From the NCBI RefSeq assembly GCF_028683135.1, contig NZ_JAJUBB010000004.1:186001-250000 (forward strand): a DNA stretch of 64,000 bases. Reading direction: 5' to 3'. Positions 28,898-36,137 of this stretch are shown here, piece by piece (positions within the stretch are counted from its first letter, which is position 1; the number at the start of each line of letters is the position of its first letter). The DNA comes from Enterovibrio qingdaonensis. GTDB lineage: Bacteria > Pseudomonadota > Gammaproteobacteria > Enterobacterales > Vibrionaceae. Both the position numbers and the translations under genes were made by a program. Under the pieces are notes generated by a model. That model searched no databases. It saw only the letters and a list, made by a program, of their open reading frames with translations, and was not told where the DNA came from.

Positions 28898-29371
28898 CTA
28901 CAGCTTTCGCCCCAGCCGCTTTTCAATCTGTTTCTTTTCCCATTCTGGGCCAAAGAAATTCAGCACATCAAATGTATTCAATGCTTGAACGACAAGACCA
29001 ATACCCCAGCCCATGGCTGGCCACCATGCCCAAATGTATTCAGGGCTCGTAAGCAGGTTAATCACAAACAGCATGCCAATCACCAGCACATAGGTGACAA
29101 GGTGCGAGTAAAACCCTTTTATATCTCGCACTTGGTTCATCACACGCTCTTCTTCTTCGGTGTATTTCACTTCATCTGTCATGTCTGGCTCCGCCGTTTT
29201 TTGTAAGTCGGTTATTTGAACTTCAAACACAGCAGCCAACGATTTCAGCGACTCTAATCCCGCTTTGTCTCCTCTTTCGAGACGTTGAATTGTGCGAACA
29301 CTCAACCCACTCATCTCTGAAAGCTGTTCTTGAGACCAACCACGCTGTAGTCGTAATTTCCTGATAATCAT
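28898..29371 (-). CDS. XRE-type regulator with a C-terminal 2TM domain
   Basis: 157 residues from ATG 29371, placed by AAAGGAA. Residues 1-60 are a Cro/C1-type helix-turn-helix (LRLQRGWSQEQLSEMSGLSV). After a charged linker come two membrane helices (VTYVLVIGMLFVINLL and MGWGIGLVVQALNTF) of the 2TM domain that ends in FGPEWEKKQIEKRLG. Membrane-tethered regulators of this kind are common in Vibrio; target and signal are unknown. Single gene. Confidence 0.85.
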   Translation of the reverse strand: MIIRKLRLQRGWSQEQLSEMSGLSVRTIQRLERGDKAGLESLKSLAAVFEVQITDLQKTAEPDMTDEVKYTEEEERVMNQVRDIKGFYSHLVTYVLVIGMLFVINLLTSPEYIWAWWPAMGWGIGLVVQALNTFDVLNFFGPEWEKKQIEKRLGRKL

Positions 29372-29546
29372 TGGTATTTCCTTTCTGCTGTTTGCCAACT
29401 AACCTACCGAAAAATAAGCACTGTCGGCCACGACACCGCCACGACACTTACATGACATCCCTTATAAATCATAATCTTACAGTGAAAATGATTGACAGCA
29501 AACTTTGACCACAAGTCTGCGACCTCAATCAAGCAACCGGTAAGTG

Positions 29547-29858
29547 TCACACCGAACCGGCCGTTTCGACCACCAAAATTCTCGCTTCACCTAAGGGCTT
29601 TGCCACGTGTTCAGTACCGACACTTGCATAAAAGATATCGCCGACACCCATCACTTCACAACAAGTCTCGCCATCTTTGCGATAATGCATTTCAACGGCT
29701 CCATCGAGCACAACGAAGACTTCTTCACCGTCATTGATATGCCATTTGTAGGGTTTGTCGGTCCAATGCAGACGGGTTGTTATACCCTTCATATTTGCAA
29801 TATCTAGCGCGCCCCACGCACGATCAGCAGTAAATCGCGAACCTTTGATAAAAAGCAC
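29547..29858 (-). CDS. Small cupin-domain protein
   Basis: 103 residues, GTG start after AAGGAA. A single cupin barrel: metal-binding motif 1 around KWHINDGEEVFVVLDG and motif 2 around GTEHVAKP, so a mononuclear metal site is plausible. No other domain. No assignable substrate. It lies alone between a regulator and a NusG-like gene. Confidence 0.75.
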   Translation of the reverse strand: MLFIKGSRFTADRAWGALDIANMKGITTRLHWTDKPYKWHINDGEEVFVVLDGAVEMHYRKDGETCCEVMGVGDIFYASVGTEHVAKPLGEARILVVETAGSV

Positions 29859-29930
29859 TTGACCGTTCCTTGGTTAAACATTGTGCAGAAAGAGTAACAA
29901 AAAAAGCGAGGTTTTCAGAAGGCGTTATGT

Positions 29931-29955
29931 AAGCACTACTCGTAAAGTAGTGCTT
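29931..29955 (-). other. Perfect hairpin after the NusG-like gene
   Basis: AAGCACTACT and AGTAGTGCTT with a five-base loop, just beyond the stop codon. It lacks a T-run on either strand, so it may be a weak or Rho-assisted terminator or an mRNA-stabilising stem. Confidence 0.5.
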
Positions 29956-29963
29956 AGAGGGAG

Positions 29964-30479
29964 TTAAGCAGGCGTAGATATTTCTGTTCGGACAACGCTC
30001 GCTTTGGGTACATCGACCAATACGCAGCGCCCTAGTTGGCCAATTTCCATGGCGATTTTACGGTTGTTTTCATCGTCCAATAAAATGCCCGTCATGCCTT
30101 TTAATGAGCCATTGACGATTGCAACCGTCACACCATTTGCTAACGAACTGGCGATAGATGTCGACTCCTCATAGTAGTAAAGAATCGTTTTGATTTTAAC
30201 AATGTGAGTAGCAGGAATAGACGCCAGATATTGATTAAAGCGCACGAAATGAGAAAAATCCGGCAGTGCTTTTATGGCCTCAAGGCCATCAGGTTTGGTT
30301 TGAACAAACACGTGTGATTTGAACAAAGGCTCGGTCGCGACCTTTTTCTTCCCGTCTACCGTTTTTCTGACTGTTCTAAGCGGTAAATAGGCTTCATAGC
30401 CCATGTCCAAAAGTTGTTCACACAGCTCGATTTCAGCGTTTGCATGGGTAAATACCGCATACCAGCGATAGTAATGCAA
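29964..30479 (-). CDS. NusG/RfaH-like specialised transcription antiterminator (UpxY type)
   Basis: 171 residues with TTG start, eight bases after AGGAG. N-terminal NGN domain (WYAVFTHANAEIELCEQL, then PLFKSHVFVQ) and a C-terminal KOW segment (NGSLKGMTGILLDDENNRK). Such paralogues bind RNA polymerase on particular long operons, commonly polysaccharide loci. None is adjacent here and I see no ops/JUMPstart element, so the target may be the neighbouring block or lie elsewhere. The upstream 320 bases are non-coding. Confidence 0.8.
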   Translation of the reverse strand: MHYYRWYAVFTHANAEIELCEQLLDMGYEAYLPLRTVRKTVDGKKKVATEPLFKSHVFVQTKPDGLEAIKALPDFSHFVRFNQYLASIPATHIVKIKTILYYYEESTSIASSLANGVTVAIVNGSLKGMTGILLDDENNRKIAMEIGQLGRCVLVDVPKASVVRTEISTPA

Positions 30480-30798
30480 GGCTATCTCTCCTAAATCTCG
30501 ATCAAATAAAAACGGCCATTAGAGGCCCAAAAACGTAACAGGTTGCAGAGAAGTGTCGTTGCGCGGTTAGCTCATCGTACACACACGACGAAACTGATGA
30601 ATGCTTCGAATACTATCGCTAGTCGTCAGCGTAGAAAAGCGAATTAGTACGTTGTTGGGACAAACATTTATTTCACTCTAAGGACTTTCCGCACGAGTCA
30701 CGGTAAATGCGCAAATTGCGCATTTTTGCATCAGCCCACACACCATCCTGTAAGTACATCAGGTAACACCTCGTCACTTTTTCGCCCACCATGAACCA
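30480..30798. other. 319-bp non-coding stretch upstream of the NusG-like gene
   Basis: Holds a palindrome TGCGCAAATTGCGCA at about 30706-30720 and a short stem GGCC/GGCC followed on the minus strand by GTTTTTATTT near 30510-30530, a weak attenuator-like element. No reading frame is supported. It separates the NusG-like gene from the two minus-strand genes before it. Confidence 0.4.
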
Positions 30799-31098
30799 TC
30801 AGTTTCTTTCAACCAATTCACCCAACTGGTTAACACACTGGGTATAGGGCTCTGCGCCTGACTCAGTGAACTTATCATCAACACACGTCAATTTTTCCTT
30901 CGTCATATGTTCTTGAGGATGCGCGCTCTGGATGTCTTGAAAGACACTCACAATACCGAGTCCAACCTCCCCCAAAGCAAGGTTGATGACAATGGCTCCC
31001 GCCCCCAACACCATCAGCCAATGAGGCACAATTGACCGCATTCTTCCAAAAAAGCCTGGCCGTTTGAAAATCACTTTTAGGTTGTCTTTACGTCTCAT
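30799..31098 (-). CDS. Single-pass membrane protein of unknown function
   Basis: 99 residues. A basic N-terminus (MRRKDNLKVIFKRPGFFGRM) precedes one long hydrophobic stretch (WLMVLGAGAIVINLALG...), then about 40 mainly polar residues with two Cys, presumably periplasmic. Its ATG overlaps the stop of the muramidase-like gene (ATGA), so the two are translationally coupled. A holin-like or immunity-like partner of that gene is possible, but this is only suggested by position and topology. Confidence 0.65.
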   Translation of the reverse strand: MRRKDNLKVIFKRPGFFGRMRSIVPHWLMVLGAGAIVINLALGEVGLGIVSVFQDIQSAHPQEHMTKEKLTCVDDKFTESGAEPYTQCVNQLGELVERN

Positions 31099-31607
31099 GT
31101 CAGACTCCCTGGCTTCATCAAGGTAACTATCGGCTCAAACTCATCGCATGCCTTGCTTGAGTCAAAGCGATACCTCAGATTTTCTGACATTTTGGCAATC
31201 TTCCCGCGACCAAATTTAAGGTAGAAACTGTCTTCATCAATCACGTTGAGATAATCAATATCGGTATCAGACATTTTCCCCGTCGCCGGCAAGCCAAGTG
31301 TCACTTGCATCAAACGGACAGCGTGACTGCAATGCGCATAGGAGGCGTAACGAAACAGTGAGTCCGCAATGGCTTGGCTATGAATGTCATTAGCACGTAA
31401 CACCAACCAAACATTTGCTCGATAGCATTCGCGAAAGAGTAAATCGAATTCTTCCCGTTGCCAGCCAGCTTCGATAAGTGCAAGTTTCCACGCACCAGCT
31501 TGATCCCCTAAACGGCCGAGCGGCAATTGTTCTAATCGGCTGTCTAACGAATCGACTTCAAAAACGTCTTCAATCAGGTGTTCAAACGATAAAGCGAATT
31601 CCGCCAA
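31095..31607 (-). CDS. Degenerate GH108-like (N-acetylmuramidase fold) protein
   Basis: 170 residues from TTG 31607, which has AAGGAG six bases upstream; a GTG at 31637 is the alternative. The C-terminal part resembles the predicted peptidoglycan-binding half of GH108 enzymes (CYRANVWLVLRANDI, HAVRLMQVTLGLPATGKMSDTDI). The catalytic EGGY-N-D-P-x-D-x-GG segment expected at the N-terminus is missing: the protein reads FEHLIEDVFEVDSLDSRLEQ there. So it is probably non-catalytic and acts as a binder or structural part. No signal peptide. Assignment is moderate. Confidence 0.5.
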   Translation of the reverse strand: MAEFALSFEHLIEDVFEVDSLDSRLEQLPLGRLGDQAGAWKLALIEAGWQREEFDLLFRECYRANVWLVLRANDIHSQAIADSLFRYASYAHCSHAVRLMQVTLGLPATGKMSDTDIDYLNVIDEDSFYLKFGRGKIAKMSENLRYRFDSSKACDEFEPIVTLMKPGSLT

Positions 31608-31697
31608 AGTAACGCTCCTTCCTGCACGGCAACTCACAAAGAGTCGCGATAGGGATAATTGTTGGTTGTATTAATAAGACGGCAGTCAAATAACGGT

Positions 31698-31720
31698 GTG
31701 ACAACTATTTTCAGTCATGT
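31698..31720 (-). promoter_or_regulatory. Repeated 23-bp motif, copy 1 (possible ECF-sigma promoter)
   Basis: GTGACAACTATTTTCAGTCATGT on... (plus-strand reading, 23 bases) matches the copy at 35831-35853 at 18 of 23 positions. It lies about 90 bases upstream of the muramidase-like gene. On the minus strand both end in GTYGTCAC, compatible with an ECF -10 element (CGTC/TGTC). Confidence 0.4.
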
Positions 31721-31782
31721 TGACAATTGGTAAGCATGAAGTGAGGCGACAAAGCACCCGCTCATCTGATGAGTAATAGGAA

Positions 31783-31861
31783 GAACCCCCTGCACTGGTC
31801 TGCCACCCCAGCAATGGGATTAAGGCAGTCATTTCAACGCGCCATTGCTGGCAGGGGGTTC
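31783..31861. repeat. Long interrupted inverted repeat
   Basis: Two nested pairs of arms: GAACCCCCTGC (31783-31793) with GCAGGGGGTTC (31851-31861), and CCAGCAATGG (31808-31817) with CCATTGCTGG (31842-31851). The left arm has 14 extra bases between its halves. It may be a stem-loop RNA, a decayed miniature element or an old insertion-sequence end. The SNase gene and the muramidase-like gene flank it. Confidence 0.6.
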
Positions 31862-31939
31862 CAAATTGTCGAATACGTTGCATCGTCAGTTCACATATCT
31901 AAGACGGATTAGGCCGCTTTTTGTGAACACATTTGTATG

Positions 31940-32467
31940 TCATGTGCTTGTCGCTATTGCGTCAGACTTTTTCGGTGTATCTGGTGTTTCGCAGTCCCAT
32001 ATGCTCCGCTTTTCGCCAAAGTATGGTGCAACCAAATTTTGCTCTAGCAAGTACTCCGCTACGCTCATTTCTATTCCATCATTAGTGAACCACAAGTCAC
32101 CCACCATTTCTCCAGCATGGTTGAGCATTTTTGGATCGATGTTGTTGACCCGCAACGAATCAGCGCGACGCAGCAATTTGGCTACATGTTGCTTCGCCGC
32201 TTTACCCAATGCGATTTCACATTCAGAAATAGGAGCCCCATGTTTTTCGCCCTGCTGGTTTTGAGGAGCCTCAATACCATAAAGCCGCAAATCAACAACC
32301 GTATATTGGTGGGGATACACCTCAAGCAACACGCGAACTGTATCCCCACTAATGACTTTTATAAGCTTGGTGGGAAATTGGTGAATAGTTGGCTCTGCCA
32401 ACGAAAAAGAAGATACCGTCCAGAACAAAAATAACGACTTCGTCCATCGTTTTCTTAGTGTTTTCAT
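31940..32467 (-). CDS. Secreted SNase-like nuclease
   Basis: 175 residues with a signal peptide (MKTLRKRWTKSLFLFWTVSSFSLA). The body is a thermonuclease (SNase/TNase) barrel: VISGDTVRVLL and LRLYGIEAPQNQQGEK, where the first Asp and the Arg of LRLYGIEAP correspond to Ca2+ and phosphate ligands; LGKAAKQHVAKLL and VAEYLLEQNLV follow. It likely cuts DNA or RNA outside the cytoplasm. It lies in the minus-strand block with the zinc-ribbon and DUF2589 genes, with 75 bases between. Confidence 0.78.
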   Translation of the reverse strand: MKTLRKRWTKSLFLFWTVSSFSLAEPTIHQFPTKLIKVISGDTVRVLLEVYPHQYTVVDLRLYGIEAPQNQQGEKHGAPISECEIALGKAAKQHVAKLLRRADSLRVNNIDPKMLNHAGEMVGDLWFTNDGIEMSVAEYLLEQNLVAPYFGEKRSIWDCETPDTPKKSDAIATST

Positions 32468-32542
32468 TATTTATCGCCTTATTTGCTCGAAATGAAATCA
32501 AACGAAAAAGCGCATATCCGCAATATATCCACAATATATTAC

Positions 32543-32737
32543 TTAGAGTTCACGTTTTAATTGCTCAAACTTACCATAGGCACTCTTCGCTACTTGACGG
32601 CTTTCAGTGCTGATACTGACTGATGCATTGCACTTAACGTTCGCACACTGAAATTTAAATCCACTCATTAGCAATTTAGGTTCAATCGCAATGGGAGATT
32701 GGCATGCTGGACAATTAATGGTTGTATTGTTTGACAT
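32543..32737 (-). CDS. Small zinc-ribbon protein
   Basis: 64 residues with Cys9-x2-Cys12 and Cys31-x4-Cys36, a zinc-ribbon-like set, then a charged helical tail. AGGGAA lies eight bases before the ATG. It follows the DUF2589 paralogues in the same direction. No family is recognised; it may be an assembly or regulatory part of that block. Confidence 0.6.
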   Translation of the reverse strand: MSNNTTINCPACQSPIAIEPKLLMSGFKFQCANVKCNASVSISTESRQVAKSAYGKFEQLKREL

Positions 32738-32815
32738 AAATTATTCCCTAATAACGCCCCGGCAAATAACCGAGGCGTGAGTTTAAAGAAAAGTAAAACG
32801 GACGACTGTCGCTTA

Positions 32816-33481
32816 TTAACCGCCGTTCTGGTTTTGACCAGCGTCTCCATCATCTTTCAGCTGGATAGGCGTAACGTTCTGGGCAAAGGCCTGGATAATG
32901 GTGGTAACACCTTCTGGCAAAGGCAATTGGCCCGCGTGAGCGTGAATGTCATATTTTGCAGAGTTTGACTTCTCATAGTGCGACTTCTCAGACGACGCTG
33001 ATTTGCTCTTAGAGGAAACCGAACCGCTCACTTCTGCAGAGAAACAACCATAACCAACCTTCGCAGAGAACGAACCTTCCGCAGCACTTTCTGACTCCGC
33101 TGAAGTCTCTTTGTCGTTCGAGAACGAGCTTTTCACTTCCATTTCAAAGTTAACGGTAACTTCGTCAACAGCCAATGAGTTCAAAGGCATGATGGTCATC
33201 AGAGGCAGGTTGAAATCAGTAACTACCGGGTCACCCGCTTCACCGTTCGCTTTGATCACTGAACGTGTTAGCTTCATGTTGATCATGATAGGCGTGTACG
33301 TTGTATTGCCGTCAGCTTCTTCGACGTTAAAACAAGTGCTCAACAGGAACTGTGTTTGCGTCAGAGCCATTTTGGCGTTGGCTTCTGCACCTGCCAAAAG
33401 CGGAGCAGAGATCAGTGATTTAATTGGAAGGCCGCTAAACTGTTGAGCCATAGAAACGAGAGCACGATTTTGATCAGGCAT
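32816..33481 (-). CDS. DUF2589-family protein, paralogue A
   Basis: 221 residues from ATG 33481 (AAGGA eight bases upstream). Family features: N-terminal helix SLISAPLLAGAEANAKMALTQTQFL, a beta-rich middle (TDFNLPLMTIMPLNSLAVDEVTVNFEMEV), a long Ser/Lys/Glu-rich low-complexity stretch around a GYGCFSAEVSGS core, and a C-terminal amphipathic helix (LPLPEGVTTIIQAFAQN). No signal peptide, membrane segment or enzyme motif. Closest to paralogue B; both start with MAQQFSGLP soon after the N-terminus. The family has no known function that I can name; self-assembly is a guess from multiple paralogues. Confidence 0.75.
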   Translation of the reverse strand: MPDQNRALVSMAQQFSGLPIKSLISAPLLAGAEANAKMALTQTQFLLSTCFNVEEADGNTTYTPIMINMKLTRSVIKANGEAGDPVVTDFNLPLMTIMPLNSLAVDEVTVNFEMEVKSSFSNDKETSAESESAAEGSFSAKVGYGCFSAEVSGSVSSKSKSASSEKSHYEKSNSAKYDIHAHAGQLPLPEGVTTIIQAFAQNVTPIQLKDDGDAGQNQNGG

Positions 33482-33750
33482 TATAGAATCCTTAATGTCG
33501 AAAATAATTAAACTCTGCTTTGAGCTAGAGACGCTCAAAGCGCACATAACAACAAAGGCTTGTTATGTCGCAATCTCCAGAATTAATCTAAAGAAGTTGC
33601 TCTTTTAAATAACTCACGGAACGTGAATTAATTTATTAACCAGTAAATGTTTTCTATAACTTAAAGACGTATAACTTATTAATTAGTGAATGTTTATTTC
33701 CACAAATTTTTATTTAAAAACAAAGAAAATGATTTTTATACCTCTACGTA
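33482..33750. other. AT-rich 269-bp gap between DUF2589 paralogues A and B
   Basis: Very AT-rich, with no supported frame. It is long for an intra-operon gap, so it may hold a separate promoter for paralogue A. No consensus element was recognised. Confidence 0.4.
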
Positions 33751-34389
33751 TTACTCCCGACTTTGAATGGGTGAAATACATTGTGTATACGCATCAATGA
33801 CCGCCGTAATCCCCTTCGGGAGCGGCAACTGACTCGCGTGTGTAGTGATTTCATACTTGGCGGCGTTACTTTGTTTTTTCTCTGTTTCACCGGATGCATG
33901 ATGGTTCGAGGTAGACGACACTGAGCCCGTCAATTCCGTTGTTTGCTCGGAGGTCTCTAAACGCTGAGAGAGAGAGGAGTCTTCCTTCTCATCACGTTTC
34001 GTGTCTTCACTGTTCTTGCTCACGCTACTAAATGAACTTACCACTTCCATCTCGAAGTAGACTTTCACCTCATCAACCGCTAATGAATTGAGAGGAATAA
34101 GTGTCATTAGCGGCAAACTAAAGCGCGTTTCAACATCCTCACCTGGTTGACCGTTTCTATCGATAACGGGCCGCGTTACTGTCATGCTTACCATGATGGG
34201 CTTAAAAAGTTGGCTATCCCCATCCGGTATTTTTTCAAAACAGGTATCCAGCAAAAAACGTGTTTGGGCCAACGCCATTTCACTATTGGCCTGTGCAGCC
34301 GCAATCAGCGGTGCGCCAACTAACGAGCGCATAGGTAACCCACTAAACTGTTGCGCCATTGAAATCAGGTTCTTATTTTCATCTGCCAT
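33751..34389 (-). CDS. DUF2589-family protein, paralogue B
   Basis: 212 residues with the same order of elements as paralogue A: SLVGAPLIAAAQANSEMALA, TRFSLPLMTLIPLNSLAVDE, FEMEVVSSFSS, a Ser/Glu/Lys-rich variable segment with TELTGSVSST, and the C-terminal ASQLPLPKGITAVIDAY. The low-complexity segment differs most between A and B while the ends are conserved. It lies 15 bases after paralogue C. Cytoplasmic by sequence. Function unknown. Confidence 0.75.
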   Translation of the reverse strand: MADENKNLISMAQQFSGLPMRSLVGAPLIAAAQANSEMALAQTRFLLDTCFEKIPDGDSQLFKPIMVSMTVTRPVIDRNGQPGEDVETRFSLPLMTLIPLNSLAVDEVKVYFEMEVVSSFSSVSKNSEDTKRDEKEDSSLSQRLETSEQTTELTGSVSSTSNHHASGETEKKQSNAAKYEITTHASQLPLPKGITAVIDAYTQCISPIQSRE

Positions 34390-34404
34390 GATGTGACTAC
34401 TCTC

Positions 34405-35019
34405 TTATCCCGGAATTTGCGCCCGCAAGGCTTTCTCGTATCCCTCAATGACTTTTTGTAGCCCTTTCGGCGGTTCATGACCAACGAGCGTAATTGCAAT
34501 TTTTGTGTTGGTATCATCTGGCCGCACTTGGTTTTCAGCTTGGTTTCCACCTAGCGGTCTGAACGCGACATGCAGTTCATCATTGTCATCTGCCGTCACT
34601 TCCAATTCCGCTTCAAAATGCACCTCTTTGATACGCGGGCTACTTATGGGGCAAAGAGTAATAAGCGGTACATTAACGATGGTTTTTTCTATCTCTCCAT
34701 TTTTGCCTTGTCGAGGAAATGCCATCGCGACCATTTTCGGGCGATGGATCATCTCTTGCTCGGGTGCAATGTGTTTCGAACTTTCCGACACCTCATTAAA
34801 CTCTTTGAGCAAGGAGTTCGCCTTTTCCGTATCTTGGCGATCGAGGGCTTCATGCGCTTCAGAGAGCCGTTTTGCTTGATTTTGGTGCGCGTGATATTTG
34901 TCGCTGGGTATCTGGTCAAAGAATTTGTCGACGTGCTTAATTCCCTCAGACTCAACAGCTTGCGCGGCACTATGAATACTCTTCTGTATTGCCTGCATCA
35001 GTGCTTGGAACTTGATCAT
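34405..35019 (-). CDS. DUF2589-like protein, divergent paralogue C
   Basis: 204 residues. The N-terminal 75 residues are helical, with a heptad-like pattern (AHQNQAKRLSEAHEALDRQD). From about residue 90 the DUF2589-like sandwich appears: a strand rich in basic residues, VNVPLITLCPISSPRIKEV, FEAELEVT. The C-terminal helix is PPKGLQKVIEGYEKALR. It lacks the long Ser-rich insert of A and B. Lies 32 bases after paralogue D and 15 before B. Assignment by pattern, so moderate. Confidence 0.55.
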   Translation of the reverse strand: MIKFQALMQAIQKSIHSAAQAVESEGIKHVDKFFDQIPSDKYHAHQNQAKRLSEAHEALDRQDTEKANSLLKEFNEVSESSKHIAPEQEMIHRPKMVAMAFPRQGKNGEIEKTIVNVPLITLCPISSPRIKEVHFEAELEVTADDNDELHVAFRPLGGNQAENQVRPDDTNTKIAITLVGHEPPKGLQKVIEGYEKALRAQIPG

Positions 35020-35051
35020 AATGAAATGCCCTATCAGTCTTAATTCACAGG

Positions 35052-35705
35052 TTAACTTCTCGCCTGGCTAACAAACGTTTGTATCTGCTGTTGAGCCTTG
35101 CGATAAAAATCATCGTCAGATTGGTTGGCTTGGTAGGTAAGAATTTGGGTTGTTCTCCCCAAAGATGTCAGCCCTTTTACTTGTTTTGATGCGCGCTTTT
35201 TACTGACATTAGCGCACGCCACCACCAGCTCCCCGCCTTCATTCACATACAGATCCAGCTCGATACGAACCGTAAAGGTTTTAAATTGCGAGTACGTGGG
35301 AGGTAGCAGAGATATCATGGGTATGTGTTTTACCGATGACCCCGTCTCTTCTTGCTCAATCGCCACCTTTTTTAGCTGGTAGTTAGAACGTGGCTTTTTA
35401 GGCGAAGAGATACTGTTCACGCACTGCAAGAGTGCATCACAAGCTTGTTCAGCATTTACCAAATCACGCGCAGCGATTGCTTGCGCCACTTGCTGGGAGT
35501 AAGTCTGCACATCTTTCAATGACGCGTTATCGGGACGTCTTTCAACATATAACGCCAACACATCTGACAATTGCTCAGATGACGCCTGTGCTAGCTCATC
35601 AATCCCTGATTTGATCATTTCCACAAATCGTCGATAAGCAATGACGTTGACCACGGTGGCCGATTTCTTCCCTTTCGCCGCCAACCATCCTGGTAAAATT
35701 TTCAT
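35052..35705 (-). CDS. DUF2589-like protein, divergent paralogue D
   Basis: 217 residues from ATG 35705, six bases after AAGGTG; an upstream GTG is possible. N-terminal helical part of about 110 residues (includes SSEQLSDVLALYVERRPDN), then HIPMISLLPPTYSQFKTFTV and a strand pair IELDLYVNEGGELVVA that line up with the same elements of A-C. C-terminal helix DFYRKAQQQIQTFVSQA. First gene of the D-C-B-(A) run, downstream of the ECF sigma gene. The most distant of the four. Confidence 0.5.
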   Translation of the reverse strand: MKILPGWLAAKGKKSATVVNVIAYRRFVEMIKSGIDELAQASSEQLSDVLALYVERRPDNASLKDVQTYSQQVAQAIAARDLVNAEQACDALLQCVNSISSPKKPRSNYQLKKVAIEQEETGSSVKHIPMISLLPPTYSQFKTFTVRIELDLYVNEGGELVVACANVSKKRASKQVKGLTSLGRTTQILTYQANQSDDDFYRKAQQQIQTFVSQARS

Positions 35706-36137
35706 CCGTCTCACCTTATTACCGGCCCCAGTTCAATGAGGCGGGCACAGTAAACAGAAGCGGAAAAGGATTAACTTTTCACTTCAACATGTAACGCTCT
35801 ATTCATTTGAGACGGCGAAAGGGAAACGTTGTGACGACTATTTGTGCTCATGTGTCGGTTTGTTCGCTAAGGGGGGTTATCCAGCGACGCATGCTCCAAT
35901 TTACATCGCGCGCCTTATTTACATCGCAGCCCATAGTGACAAACCAACTCATCGCAAATTCGCTTTATCCCTTTCCAAAGTGAGTAAGCGCATTCACTCG
36001 CCTCTACCGCCATGTTTTTCTTCCCTCTCACTTCTATCAGTGTCCCGACATGCCTTGCGGCGTCCATTAGCAATGACCAGTGGCTCACCATTTACTGACG
36101 TTGACGGAATAGCTGTAGATTGTGCATAGAGAATGAC
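35706..36137. other. 432-bp non-coding region between the ECF sigma gene and the DUF2589 operon
   Basis: No supported coding frame. It holds copy 2 of the repeated 23-bp motif and, presumably, the promoter of the DUF2589 operon. A plus-strand open frame here has no ribosome site and a composition unlike protein. Confidence 0.5.
35831..35853 (-). promoter_or_regulatory. Repeated 23-bp motif, copy 2 (possible ECF-sigma promoter)
   Basis: Shares 18 of 23 positions with the copy at 31698-31720 (both start GTGAC and end TCATGT on the plus strand). It lies about 125 bases upstream of the first DUF2589-like gene. The similar placement before two units of the block suggests a common regulator, most simply the adjacent ECF sigma factor. 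Confidence 0.4.

Noticed and set aside
28711-28953. 80-codon minus-strand frame with a hydrophobic stretch after the XRE regulator
   Set aside because: It overlaps the end of the regulator, runs through that gene's terminator hairpin and has no ribosome site; the hydrophobic run comes from the hairpin bases.
29964-30479. Core nusG or true rfaH
   Set aside because: The N-terminal domain is of the UpxY-like group, there is no secE/rplK context, and no ops element was seen.
31783-31861. Integron attC site
   Set aside because: The repeat lacks the RYYYAAC and GTTRRRY core sites and no integron integrase is present.
31686-31883. 65-codon minus-strand frame over the nested inverted repeat
   Set aside because: Its sequence is dictated by the repeat arms and it has no initiation signal.
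35842-36129. 95-codon plus-strand frame in the sigma-DUF2589 gap
   Set aside because: No ribosome site, composition unlike protein, and it covers the repeated regulatory motif.
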